Of a stretch of DNA of 64,000 nucleotides, positions 11,452 to 23,800 are shown in pieces (position 1 is the first letter of the stretch; the number at the start of each line of letters is the position of its first letter). The stretch covers positions 12,226,832-12,290,831 of the forward strand of contig JAYGXS010000007.1 of assembly GCA_036362985.1 (NCBI GenBank), read 5' to 3'. The DNA comes from Ligula intestinalis. Taxonomy: Eukaryota > Platyhelminthes > Cestoda > Diphyllobothriidea > Diphyllobothriidae. Below the pieces are notes generated by a model, which ran no database searches, was not told the DNA's origin, and saw nothing but the letters and a program-made list of their open reading frames with translations. Made by a program: the position numbers and the translations under genes.

Positions 11452-14160
11452 TTGAGAAGTCAATTTTGGCAAACATATGTTTCCAGCAAATCATCACCAG
11501 GCCACAAAATTTACAGGGTAATAAAAACTGTACAGTCGGACAGGCTTAAATAGTGTAGTCTAATTACAACTCACCGTTTACGCGTCGCCCGCATGGCGAG
11601 GTCGGCGTGTTGAGGTTCGTGCGTCATGGGAGAGGGAGGCGAGGTAATTGAGTTATGTTGCGGGGGTTGATGAGAGAGCAGATACATGGAGTGAAAATTG
11701 CTGTTATATGCGCGCAGCGTACGACTGTTACTGGTGCGTGGGGGCAAAACGCGATTGCCACCTGGCGTCGGGGTCGGCCACGGAAGTGAAGGAGCTTCTG
11801 TTAGCTTCGTCTGACAATACAGCACCGGATTCGCTAGCCGTATAGCCACTGTTTCGGCTGTTGCAAGCACCCGTTGGTGTAGGCCCTTGGAAAAGTCGGC
11901 TGGTGTCCGGTAGACAACCTGAAAGGCTTCGTTAGTATCGACTCGATGATTCGTATCGACAAAATGCGCCAGAATGGAACTGGAGATCGATCTAGTTTCA
12001 CCTTTACTTAACCAGGCGTGTATGTGCTCACGTACCTTCTTTTCCAGGCGCCTCGTTGTTCGGCCTATGTATCCTGCTCCACAGGAGCAAGGGAAAGAGT
12101 AAATACATATAGATGTGGCCTTCAACGGGATTCGGTCTTTACCTCCTAATCGTAGGAGGGGAGAGTTCGTGAAGAAGACTCCTAAGTTCGCCGCGGGAAA
12201 GCGCATGCGATTGCGGTCCTGAGACGCTGTCTGACAAGCTCGCTTGTTGCATCGCCTAAGAAAGACAGTCTAATGAATACATCTTTTTTTCTGCGGTTAG
12301 GGTATCAGGCTTTTTGGCTCGCTCACCAATATTCCTGAGGATGAACCTCTCCGTGTATCCATTTTCAATAAATGTCTGCTGCAGCTGTTGGAGTTCTGCT
12401 GCGACAGTTTCGGGAGAGCAGATCTGTCGTACTCTAGCTGCTAATCCCTTAACAAAATTTCGTTTTATACTTAGGGGGACAAAACTATGAAAGTTGGTGT
12501 ATTGTCCCGTTCAGGTTTTCTTTTAGAAGACCCTACACAGGATGGATCCATCATCTTGCCTTCGCAGAAGGACATCAAGAAACGCTATTTCATCGTCTTT
12601 CTTCATCTCTGCAGTAAATTTCAGAGATGGATGCGCGTTGTTAAACTTCGTGACCAGAGCTTCAGTGTCAACGTTATGGCCTGCTAAACAGAAGATATTG
12701 TCCAAATATCGACTGTAGAACGCAAGGCAATCTATAGTGTCCTTAAGAGTCGTTTTCTCAATCATGCCCGTAAAGACATTTGCGAGAAACGGGCCAAGTT
12801 GTGAGCCCATCGCCACACCATCTATCTGTCTGTAAAGCTGACCATTGCACAGCAATTGCACATTTCGTGTGCATCGTGTAAGTAGCTCTTTCAGGGTTTC
12901 CACGGGCATACATATCTGGTAGTTCGTGTCCCGAATGACGTCATACAGGTATTCTATCGTTTTTACCACGGGTACGTTGGTAAATAGAGATTATACATCC
13001 AAGGAGAGCATCTTACTTTCACCAACGTTCATGTTCTTTATAGTTTCAACTAACTCAAATGTGTCTTTGAAGCTTTAGAAATATAGATCACTTGCATGTG
13101 GCTTCATCATTTCTACCAGCCATTTGACAATGGAGTGATAAGGGGAGTTTCTTATATCCAAGATAGGACGCAAGGGTAACCCCTGTTTGTGGATTTTCGG
13201 AAGACCATACATTCTGGGTATCGTTGTACCTACAGGTCTCAGCCTTTCGAGCTCTTTGTCAGACAAAAGACCTTTTTGTTAAGGTCTTTGAGAATTGAAG
13301 TTAACTAACCCTCGGCAGCCTCCGTCAGATCCTTGTCACTGTCGGATTTTGAGAACTTCGGACGATCCGCTTGGATTGATTCTAGTTTCATAACATAATC
13401 ATTCTTATTCATCAGTACTATTCCGGAACCTTTGTCTGGTTTAGTCAGTACGATGTTTTCGTTTCTTCGGAGTTCTCTTAGGCTATCCAGATGAGCCTTT
13501 GCTAAGGGGCCTTTGTTCGTTGGAAACTTTCTCAAATAGTGCTGGCAGCAGTTCACCAGCGTCGACTTGAGATAGTCAACGTCTCTAGGCTTAGTAGATT
13601 TTAGATTAGCAGTCTGGATAAAGAGGCTCTCAAATTGGGTTTCGAACTCTAGTTGCCTCGGCCTTTTTCACGCAATGCAGAACTTAGGGCCTCGACATAG
13701 TACCTCTAAGAGAGTTTTGTCAAAACGCATTGAAGAATAGTTATCCACGTACCGCTCCCGATTGCTTGGGAGGGTTGTCGGCGCATTTAATGGTTGAACA
13801 CTTCGAAGGATTTTGGTCCACCTGGTCTCGATTCTTCTGCTTCTTATTGCTTGTACGTTGTCTTCAAACGCTACTCTCTCCGGAGTTTCAAGACGGTTGA
13901 GGACCGCTGCCCTCTGAGCAAGGTTCCGCTGAATTTCCAGTGTTCCCGCGTTAACCGTCTCAAGGTAACTCTTCGCAACTCTCCCCCAACGCACGAACCT
14001 CAATACGCCGACCTCGCCATGCGGGCGACGCGTAAACGGTGAGTTGTAATTAGACTAAACTATTGAAGCCTGTCCGACTGTACAGTTTTTATTACCCTGT
14101 AAATATTGTGGCCTGGTGATGATTTGCTGAAAACATATGTTTGCCAAGTTGACTTCTCAA
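11452..14160 (-). mobile_element. Penelope-like element A with inverted terminal arms
   Basis: A minus-strand PLE relic bounded by inverted repeats 11452-11624 and 13989-14160 (173 and 172 bp). Inside it runs N-terminal region, reverse transcriptase and GIY-YIG endonuclease, with stops and frame changes. The inverted ends fit the terminal-repeat organisation known for PLEs. No clear hammerhead is present in these short arms. Confidence 0.85.
11571..14003 (-). pseudogene. PLE A reverse transcriptase and GIY-YIG endonuclease, broken
   Basis: Order on the minus strand: N-terminal segment (14003-13668); KPDKGSGIVLMNK (13556-13305); RMYGLPKIHKQG and LRPILDIR (13266-13075); LSLDV then an in-frame stop before SLFTNVP (about 12990); palm with RQIDGVAMGSQLGP (12969-12523); GIY-YIG domain with CSCGAGYIGRTTRR and an REH helix (12206-11571). 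The catalytic box reads YLDN instead of YVDD, so the second Asp is lost. At least one nonsense codon and several frame breaks make it inactive. Confidence 0.85.
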
Positions 14161-14820
14161 ATTAAGAATGGGAATATTTGCAGAACTCAGATAATTTATT
14201 GGTTGAAAATTTTCGAAATTGGCTCACTAACTTTTGCCTAAATCATTTAAAATGTCATTTAGACGCTTTATTATCCAGACGTTTGTTCACCTGACAGATG
14301 TACCCGTTTTAAAAATGATAATGCGTCTCGTATGCGTGATATGACACTCTGCTAAAAGCAACAGTTACTCGAAGGATTGAATTCGTTGGCAATCTCAAAC
14401 TAATGAAAAGACGTTATCGACATTTTAAATTTCTAGATTATTAAGCGCTTACATGGAGCGCCGGTTTCTTCACGACACCCAAAAAATATTATCATAATTT
14501 GATGTTAATGGTCGAGAATATGCGAGGCCCAGGTAACTGGATAGAAGAAGTTANNNNNNNNNNGGACATCAGTCTGGAGGATATTCGCTGTAGTAGGAGA
14601 TTTCGGCTTTCTTCTGGATGTTCAAATTCTTTATGTTCAAATTCGTTTTGTTATATTGAAAACCAGTTCAACACATGGTAGACTCCAATGAAGTAACGAG
14701 TTATTTCACTGGGGATCGTTTATTCAAGCCTGAGAGTATAGCATCAATTGCATGGTTTACATCCGCATCGATCACAGCTCCATAAATAGCTGATTGGCTG
14801 AATTTAAACTCGACTCTCGA
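14161..14820. other. GST-1 upstream region with assembly gap
   Basis: AT-rich sequence with no motif-bearing ORF. It starts with repeat-like sequence beside PLE A and ends at the GST-1 promoter. Confidence 0.45.
14554..14563. other. Assembly gap (10 N)
   Basis: Ten N characters; true length unknown. It lies about 330 bases upstream of GST-1, so promoter-distal sequence may be missing. Confidence 0.99.
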
Positions 14821-14835
14821 TTGGTCGAGCATGAG

Positions 14836-14842
14836 TATAAAA
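14836..14842 (+). promoter_or_regulatory. TATA box of GST copy 1
   Basis: TATAAAA lies 51-57 bases before the chosen ATG. Two inverted CCAAT motifs (GATTGG) lie within about 45 bases upstream. Copy 2 has a TATA-like motif at nearly the same distance, which supports a shared core promoter. The transcription start itself is not visible. Confidence 0.55.
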
Positions 14843-14892
14843 ACGAGCTTCTGCATGTGTTAAGTATAATTGACATTTTAATGTATCGGAAC

Positions 14893-17800
14893 ATGCTACC
14901 GCAACTTGGCTACTGGAAGAGTCGTGGGGTAAACAGTTTATAATTTATGCTATGGGCACACGGCCTTCCACACACTATATTATGCATACGCATTAATTTT
15001 CTCTACTCAAACGTAAAATTCAAAGCTTACTATACCACTAAAGCCCACCTGCTCTTTTATGGCCAATTTTTATTTTTTTACTTCTAATGCAGGTTAATTC
15101 TCGATGATCACATATCTACGTTGATTAGAGTTTATCTGCAATCATTGTCTTCTCTGGATCAACCTTATTTGCTCAGAAAATATTTCAAAGAACACACGTA
15201 GTATTTGTATACACGGGAGGTGTAAGATAAACACTGAAACACCATACTAAAATTCCCTTCTGTTATTGCTAACATTATTTTAATACTCAATATTACGTCT
15301 CTGTTCTTGGATTACGGTCTGCAATTCATTTGTCATGCGTATTATATGAGTATATATCGAAAGGTAGGCTCTAAAGGTAATGTTCTGTTATGTATATGAA
15401 CCTTTAAGTTAATGGGTTTTCCTTGGTGTTGAAAATACAGCCTATTTGAAGGTATGAACAAAATAATATAACAATTGATATCCTCATGCCCACAAAAACA
15501 CTATATCGCCTTCTACAGTAATTGGCCAAGGTGATTAGTGCTTCATAATATCTTGGTTTTAAATTGTGCACTGATTGCGTTGAATTAGGAACGGTTTCTC
15601 GAGGTCAAACGTTGTGAATTTTAATTTAGTTACCTAAAATTCTGTATACGTTATAGTTTGTCTCAACACACTACTTGTTGTGTACCTACTCCGATAGAAA
15701 AGCCCTTGCAAAGCTGTAACTTCAGTGCGTCCAATGGAGTCCTTCACCTCAATCTATGAATTAATTAATAAACTCGAAAAATCGGTAGACTCACCGATCA
15801 AACGCAAATTGCTGAGACCGCCGCGTTTAACGAGGCGTTGTTTGTTTGCGGGTAACCTTCCTTGCATTCTAATGAAGTCTGTAAGTGCAAAACTCGAAAT
15901 CCCTAGCAGCATGATAACAATTTGAACAGTCACAAAATGATAAAGGTTAAGATCCCTACAGGTTGCAAGTGGGTCAACTCAAATTAAGCAAATTCGCCAA
16001 ATCTCTTAATAATAAAGTCAGTCTAGTAGTCATTCTGGTGGATTCTAGATGATTGCTTAGGAAATCCTACTTGGGCAGTCAGCTTGCTGTTTCCTATTGG
16101 TTAAAGCCATACAAGCGATAAAGTTGGGCAGGTATTATCGACCAAAGTGTGCTTAAATTCATGGTGTGAGGTGCGGCGTTTGTAGCTCAGTGGTTAGAGC
16201 GTTGGATTCCGGTAAAGGTCTTCCCTACTAGGCAGGATCAAATCTCACCGAATGCCTCGAGTTTTTCACAATTGAGTCAAATCAAATTCAGCAAATCTGC
16301 CGCCAAACCTCCTCAAAATTGGTACTTAGATCAAAAACCCTACGAATTTTGACCCTCATTGTCCCCTGCATTTGTCTTTTCACAGCTGGGACAGCAGATT
16401 CGACTGCTGCTCAAGTACGTTGGCGAGCCCTTTGATCAGGTCTTCTATGAGGCGGGTCCAGGTGAGTCTTTTCTGTCCCCCGGTACACGCCCCTTTTTCA
16501 GCTCCTGACTTCTCAAGGGAACAATGGCTCTCTAAGAAGGATAGGCTAGGTCTGGACTTTCCAAACGTGAGTGTCGTGTCTGAATTAAAAAAAAACCTTT
16601 TACCCGTCTAGTTACCTTACTTCATCGATGGCAGCTTGCGACTGACGCAGTCCAGTGCCATCTTGGAGTATATTGCTGACAAGCACGGAATGTGTAAGTT
16701 GCCCAGTCACACTCTGCAACTTGCATAAAATTCAGTTTTTGAACACACACACACACATGCTCTCCTACCATTCATTGCTTGCACGTACACGCACCTAACA
16801 TTTTACATGTGTGGTTTTATAATCCCTAGCAGAATGAATAGGTATTAACCTTTCTTTTAAGGTTGGGCACAATTGAGGTTAAGGAATACGTGGGTTCAAA
16901 ACTCGAGTGTGGCGGCAATTTCCGCGGCTACATTGCAGTGGGGTAACTGCACCTGATGATGCCTAATGAGACCGAACTACATATCGTGCATGCCCCCTCA
17001 TGTTTGCCGGTAATGTTTAATAAATTATATAGCTATATACATGGATAAAGGCGAAAATGCTGACCCCAAGTGTAAAGAAAGCATGAGAAGTAAGGCGATC
17101 TTTGGGGAGGATGGTTTACTCATCTGACTTTTCATACTCGTACTCGAGCACATCATCGGAGATAGACATAAAAGGTAAATACATAATTAAAATAGGTCCT
17201 TCCCGTTCACTTTTCATTGGCCCAGTTTTTGTGTTTTGATTGGTCCTGTTGCCTTGTCCAATAGCTGCCTGACGGCCTCGTAGTCTACTGGCGGTTCGAT
17301 CCTTCCGTTACTCGAATTGGCATCAGATTGCCAGGCTTCAATTACCTCCCTAGCCATTTTGCTTTCACGTCGATCAAGTTCTTGTGCACTTTCGAAGTCG
17401 AATTTGCAGTTGCGATAGTACGTCTTTTCGATTTATCGCTTATGCATGCTCATGCATTCTCGATTTAAGCCGTTTTTCCGTCATACCACAGTAGTTGGCC
17501 GGACAGTCTTGTATTGTTACGTTCCCCGTTAACACCCACTGCAGTACACGGCCCGAGAAACTGCAGGAACTAAAGCCCCCATGACAACTGCCCCTCCAAC
17601 TGATAACCCCGGAGCCCCATTAAGCATGATTAGACCAAATGCACACTAGGGCAGACGGAGAACGTAAACAAATGCCCGCTATCATCTGTGCCTTGCCCTA
17701 CATTAGCTACGTCTCCGAGGACACTGAACGGACACTGACACCCCTCAGCGTGGGCCTGGGTCACTGGCCAAAGGCCAAAATCCGGCGATTAACAATGCAG

Positions 17801-20800
17801 CCCAAAGGGCGGTTACCGCCTGCGCACATGTCGTTAATGGTATGTTCAGTGAACTGCGTAAACTATCTGGCCAATTACTGCAGAATGACGGAGAAGCGGC
17901 TAAAATCACGCATGCGCAAGCATAGCTTAACCGTTACGCGAAAAGATGTCCTTTCGCATGTCGCCATGCACAGCCTCGAAAATGACCACCAGTTCGGCTT
18001 TGGTGATGCAAAAGTCGCCGGCCGGGCAGAAAACCAGATGGCGAGAGAGGTGGTCGAAGCCTGGCAAGTAGATGCGAACAGAAGGACATATCTACCGGCG
18101 ATATACGACGTTGTTTAACACGACTTAGACAAGAAGAATGGAACAATCGGAACAGACCCTGGTGAATTCATTAGGAGTGAGTATGAAAGTGGCTTGTTTA
18201 ACCCACTTATTTCGCATTTTCCTTATATCCGATGATGTGCTCGAGAGCGAGTGTGAAACGTCAGACGATAAATATACCATTCTCTCCAGAGATCGCTTTA
18301 CGTTCTCATTTAATCTCAACAACTGTGGTCAGCATCTTCGCCTACATCCATATATATAAGTGTATATATGGAGTGGGTCCAACAAAGATGAGGCTGACCG
18401 GAATGGCCATTTCTGGCTTGTTAGCCTTCATCAGCCAGTCATACCCAATCTCAGGGGCCGAACCCCCGAGGTGGAGTCTGGAGTAAAGTAAGCGTGCATG
18501 GTGCAGGACATACTTTGTTCCAATCAAGAAATGGTGCACTCTGATTGGCGAACTCTCGTGAGCCTAAGGGCCACGACTCACGCCATCGACCCGACTGAAA
18601 GGCGACAGCGTGGGTGCGCAATGCATCGCGGGCGATTTTTCGCAGTGTGGCTTATTGCGGTTCTCAAAGTGGCGCCAGCAGGCCACTACAATGTATAGCG
18701 CGAGTGGTGGTATCAGGGCTGTACGGGTAAGCCAATCGGCAAACGTGTGCAAGTAAACACACAAGTTTGGTTACTTCCACCAATCGTACTTTTGATGCAT
18801 ACTTATAGCAAAAACATCGAGAGTCAGGTTATAAGCCATAAACACAAGCAACCTTCCTTTAACTGATATGAATTCTAGAAAAAAAACACAATTAAACACA
18901 TCTATGCATGCCGTTGTATGAATGTAGTAGAGGATTACTTCCTACAGCTATGAAATACGCACCTTAACCAAGTCTAAATAAGTATTTTTGGAGGATTTAT
19001 GTAACCTAGTTTTACCTATTTTTTTCATTAAAAAGAACACTTTGGCAAAAGATCACTTCTAAACCATCAGTGATTGAGCAGAAAGACACTGGAAGAGGGT
19101 GTGTAGAGCGCATGTGCACTGTCCGCGTTTCATGACCACATAAGTGGCCCTGGGATGATTGTATCAATCCCAATACGTTCAGGAGTTTGGGGTAACCAGA
19201 ATTGGGTAGGGAAGTAAGGATAGAGTGATGCAAACGCCACGCAAGTCTACTCACTCCATAATTTAGCTAAAATCACCGTCTTCGCACCACCTTTTTACGA
19301 AGCAAACGGTGGACATTGTCGAACCCGAGGGTCGGACCTGTTCGAAAACGTATAAATAATAACTAATAACACCTACTTATTTATTGATAGTAGAAACAAA
19401 ATATGTGATTTTAATATATCTTTGTTGTACCATTTGAATCGAACTGCCGCTAAGCCTATTCAGAATGTGGTATGAATCGAAAACTGGCGCACAACTTTTT
19501 TGGGCAATAAACCGTACATAGTCCGGCAGATCAGTTATTTGCTCTGTAATGCGGCTTTTTATGTCTATATTCGATTACTAGTCTACAATGCCTACAAAAT
19601 AAACTAGAGTACCAATCAAGCTAATGGGTTAAAGAATTTTTAAGAGGAGGCATTGTCCTGGATTAGTGTTTACTATTTGTAATTTCTTTGTTTGCTTTTA
19701 TTCAGTGCCAAAAGACCCAAAAGAAAGGGCCATTCTGCATATGGTTCACCAGGCGGCCATGGATTTGCGATCAAACTTCTATAGAATTTGCTTTGACAAA
19801 GATTTTGTAAGTCGGCTGTCAGTTCACAATGTTGTGTCCGTAAAAGTCACATTTTCCCAGAAAGCTCTGCATGCTTGCCATACAGTTTTCTTGTTTATAT
19901 GAAGTGGATTTATTTTTGAATTTCTTTATAGTATTCGTACATCAGCCCAACTATTCGGGCTAAAACGGCATAAAGCGAAGGTCAAAATGAGTATTGTGTT
20001 GTTTAGCGCTAATTCTTTCATCAAGACATATTAAACGGGAGAACACAAACAAATCGTAATAGGTTTAAGAGGCGTATTCAATATTCCATAAAAAAATTGA
20101 GTAAATGAATAAACGGAGGGAGAATAAAGTTTTGAAATGACCCCTTTACTGCACTGTGCACTTATATCTCTTCCCCGAATTAGTGTTAATTTTAATATGG
20201 CAAGCATTTAAAAGGGCCTGAAAAACAACTCAGTGGAAATTCGTTGTAAGACTTCTGTGTTTCTGTTCTAATTGAGCTTGAATTTTATCTTTAGTTGACT
20301 GATAAGGAGGACACGGAATTAAGTGTTTTGAAAAAGTCAGAGTTCCACAGACCCGTTATTAACAAGAATGATTTAATAGAATTACTGTTGATGGGGATTC
20401 CATCGAGTACTATTGAAATGTCCTCGAAAGATCTATTTGACAAACATATGTTTTTGACAATTAATTATCGTGCCTGTATAATTGCATTGATATCGAAAAT
20501 AAGAGAGAGGACAGGATTTGTAAACGATTTATGAGTAAAACTCATCGTTTCCACACTGTTCGTATGCCGATATCGGCAGGTGGAGGTCAGTGGAGTACAT
20601 AAGAGTGAAAATAGGGTAGAAGAGGAAGATGCGATCACTGGAACAAGAGTTTTATTTGCCTGACGTTTCGGATTCCGTCGGTAATCCTTAGTCATAGGTA
20701 ATCGTAAACAGGTGTGAGACATGCGCAGATAAGGGGTGATACATGCACAGATTGCACGGTATTTATAGTTCACAGTGGTCACCCGCATGCGTACTATAAT

Positions 20801-23800
20801 TTTCAGTTCTTGTAGTCACCGCTTGAGGTCTTAATTGGTGCGGTGATTGCTCATTAATTGCCACAGCGTTCTTGTCCGCGTCGGATGCGGGTTTGGTAAT
20901 TGCGCGAAAATTATGCCCGCTGTCGTCTGAGTTGTTGTTGCACCCAGTCCTTCCCACGTGACTGATTCTCTTGCTCAGGAAATGTCTCAGTACACCGTAA
21001 CGGAACGCCAAATCTTTGCGCTTGTTGATGGACGGAGAATCGCCTCGGGCACGCTCAAATCCTCCAGCTCCTAAAGTTCTGCCTGAAGACGTACTTTACC
21101 TTCAACGGAACTATCTACGAGCAGGTGAAGGGCACGCCTATGGTTTCGCCCATTTCCGGACTCATAGCAGAGGCGGTCCTGCAACGGCTGGAGTCGCTGG
21201 TTTTCCGACACCACAGGCCGAAACTCTGGGCTCGGTATGTGGACGACACCTTCGTCGTAATTGAGCAGGATCAGGTGCTGACATTCAAGGAACGTCTGAA
21301 CGCCGTCTTCCCGGACATTCAATTTACGATGGAGGAAGAAGAAAACAACCAACTGGCCTTCCTGGATGTCCTCGTTTGCCGCAAAGACGACGATGGCCTG
21401 AAGACTAAAGTGTTCAGGAAAGCAACCAACACTATGCAAGTCCTGAACTACAACAGCAATTATACCATCGGTCACAAACGCAGCTGCGTAAGAGCGCTAT
21501 TCCGGCGCGTCGAGACGCATTGCAGCGAAGCTGAAGACAAAATTGCTGAATTGCAATATGTTCGACGGGTACTGAGAGCGAATGGTTACTCGCACAATTT
21601 TGTCAACCAGTGCATGCGCAAACGAGAGAAGAAGCCAAGTCCAGCTGGCCCAAACGTTTGGCAAACTCTTCCGTACGTGAAGAATGTATCAGAAGCAGTC
21701 AGCCGTCTACTCACCCCACTTGGGGTTGGAGTTGCACACAGGCCAGAAGCAGCTATCAGGCGCTGGGTCATGAGCCCGAAAGACCCACTGCCACGGCAGG
21801 AAACGGCTGGAGTCGTTTACCGAATCTGGTGTAGTTGTGGATAAAGCAACTACGTCGGAGAAATTGGGAGATTACTCCGGACGCGAATGGCCGAGCATGC
21901 AGCGGCGGTGAGGAAGAAAGACACCAACTCCCAGGTTGCAGCTCACTTAACGGGACCTGGCCATATTTTCAAGTTTGCCGAGGCCGAAATCCTCGCAAGA
22001 GGGGACAACCGCGTGAGCTGCGAGCTGCTCGAGTCATGGTTGTCAGGCCCCCAGTCCATCAACAAGCGCAACGATTTGGCGTTCCCCTACGGTGTACTGA
22101 GAAATTTCCTGAGCAAGAGAATCAGTCACGTGGGAAGGACTGGGTGCAACAACAACTCAGACGACAGCGGGCATAATTTTCGCGCAATTACCAAACCCGC
22201 ATCCGACGCGGCCAAGAACGCTGTGGCAATTAATGAGCAATCACCGCACCAATTAAGACCTCAAGCGGTGGCTACAAGAACTGAAAATTATAGTACGCAT
22301 GCGGGTGACCACTGTGAACTATAAATACCGTGCAATCTGTGCATGTATCACCCCTTATCTGCGCATGTCTCACACCTGTTTACGATTACCTATGACTAAG
22401 GATTACCGACGGAATCCGAAACGTCAGGCAAATAAAACTCTTGTTCCAGTGATCGCATCTTCGTCTTCTGAACTGCTTCCTGGGACTTGAATATTCGCTA
22501 CTAAAGGCAAAATAGGGTAGGCTGTGAGTATTTGTCAGGCACTCTCTATTCTGCGGCCGATCGCATGGCGCCCCCACATCCTCGTGACAATTGTTCACTC
22601 ATTGCACGTGACAGTGATTTTCGCTCCTCGTAGTCGATCGACGGCCACTACGCACGGCCTATCCTATTCTCTCCCATCCATCTTCCCAGTCCAATGTGCT
22701 CTTCATGCGAATATCGATATGCGGACGGTGTGGAAACGATGACTTTTAAACAAAATAGTATTAATAATCTTTCCTAAATTTTCCCTTTTACAATATCAAT
22801 GTAATTTTGGAGGCCAAATAATGAATTGCCGAAAGCATATGTTTGACAATTACCGTAATTCTTGAAACCGTTTATCGCAGTGGTCAATTCTTGGACAGTG
22901 TTCTTTATAAAGAAAGTCCTTTGCGTCATATTTCGGAGGCCCCCACAAATATGAAACTACCTAGGTGCTTTCGACGAACAAGAATTGGGCACCGCCATAA
23001 ATACTTTCAAGAATTGCCTTAGTTAATAAACATGTCCGAAAAGAAGTCAAAACAAATGTGCTATTGAGCAGTACAAAACATTTTTACCAAACACTAGATT
23101 AGCTTTGTTCAGATGTCTTCCTGGAAAACAATACTTCAATTTGTACCAAATTTTTTCTTCATAAATGCTTCATTTACTTTTTGTCCTCAGAAATGTCGAT
23201 GTGCTTACGCAGACTAAAAATAATTTTTTGATCTACCGAGAAGTATCCGTTTAAGCTCTTGGTTTTATTCTATTCTCCTTTCGAAGAAAAATACGCTTTT
23301 CTTTGAAAAGCTAAACGCGGCTATCCCTTAATATCTTAAATGAGCCGAAAATAAGTCAAGGCTGATTTTGTCCGGAATTTTTGGATGCCTTCCAAAAAAT
23401 AACCTGGAAATATATTTTGCAGTACAAAATAGGATTCTCACGGCGACGATTACCACAAATGTATAACACAAAGACAACCTTTATCTCGTTCAGTTATTTC
23501 CATGCATTACGCCATTAATTGACGACCTAAACAATGTCTGGTGAGGAAGATATAGCAAATATTGAATACAATCAGAATAATGGGCCGCTACCCAAAGGCA
23601 CTCTGCTTTAAATATAATGTAACGATATTCAATGAATGTGTCACGAGAAAGGTTACACTTTCACTTAAATTGATGAAATTGGCTTCAAACTGGCTGATAT
23701 TTATGGCCCGCATTACGGATGAAGACATTCTACGCAAATGCATTACTGCTAACCTCACTAGCTGCACATTAAAATGTTAAATTTAATCCTTATTTCGTAC

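Larger units (their letters stand above)
17121..18290. mobile_element. Penelope-like element B (GST-1 intron 4)
   Basis: Two GIY-YIG-bearing 3' ends in opposite orientation: minus at about 17230-17505 and plus at 17868-18118. They share AAC/TACTG.....TGACGGA.AA.CGGCT and the A.GATGTCCTTTCGCA-type region. Each is followed outward by a hammerhead-like motif (17121-17165 minus, 18223-18272 plus). Almost no reverse transcriptase remains. Confidence 0.7.
20618..22469 (+). mobile_element. Penelope-like element C with 416-bp inverted arms (GST-1 intron 5)
   Basis: Left arm 20618-21033 is the near-identical reverse complement of right arm 22054-22469. Each arm holds the distal GIY-YIG coding end, the 3' untranslated region and a degenerate hammerhead. 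Between them lies a 5'-truncated reverse transcriptase that starts right at the arm junction. The sequence is the best preserved PLE in the window. Confidence 0.9.

Noticed and set aside
14118..14145. GTGATGATTTGCTGAAAAC in the PLE A right arm as a hammerhead
   Set aside because: C3 and U4 do not fit, stem II does not pair and ATATG follows in place of a NUH site.
15725..15925. ORF after CAG as a GST-1 exon 2
   Set aside because: It encodes no GST segment; the real exon 2 is at 16386-16461 with correct phase and residues.
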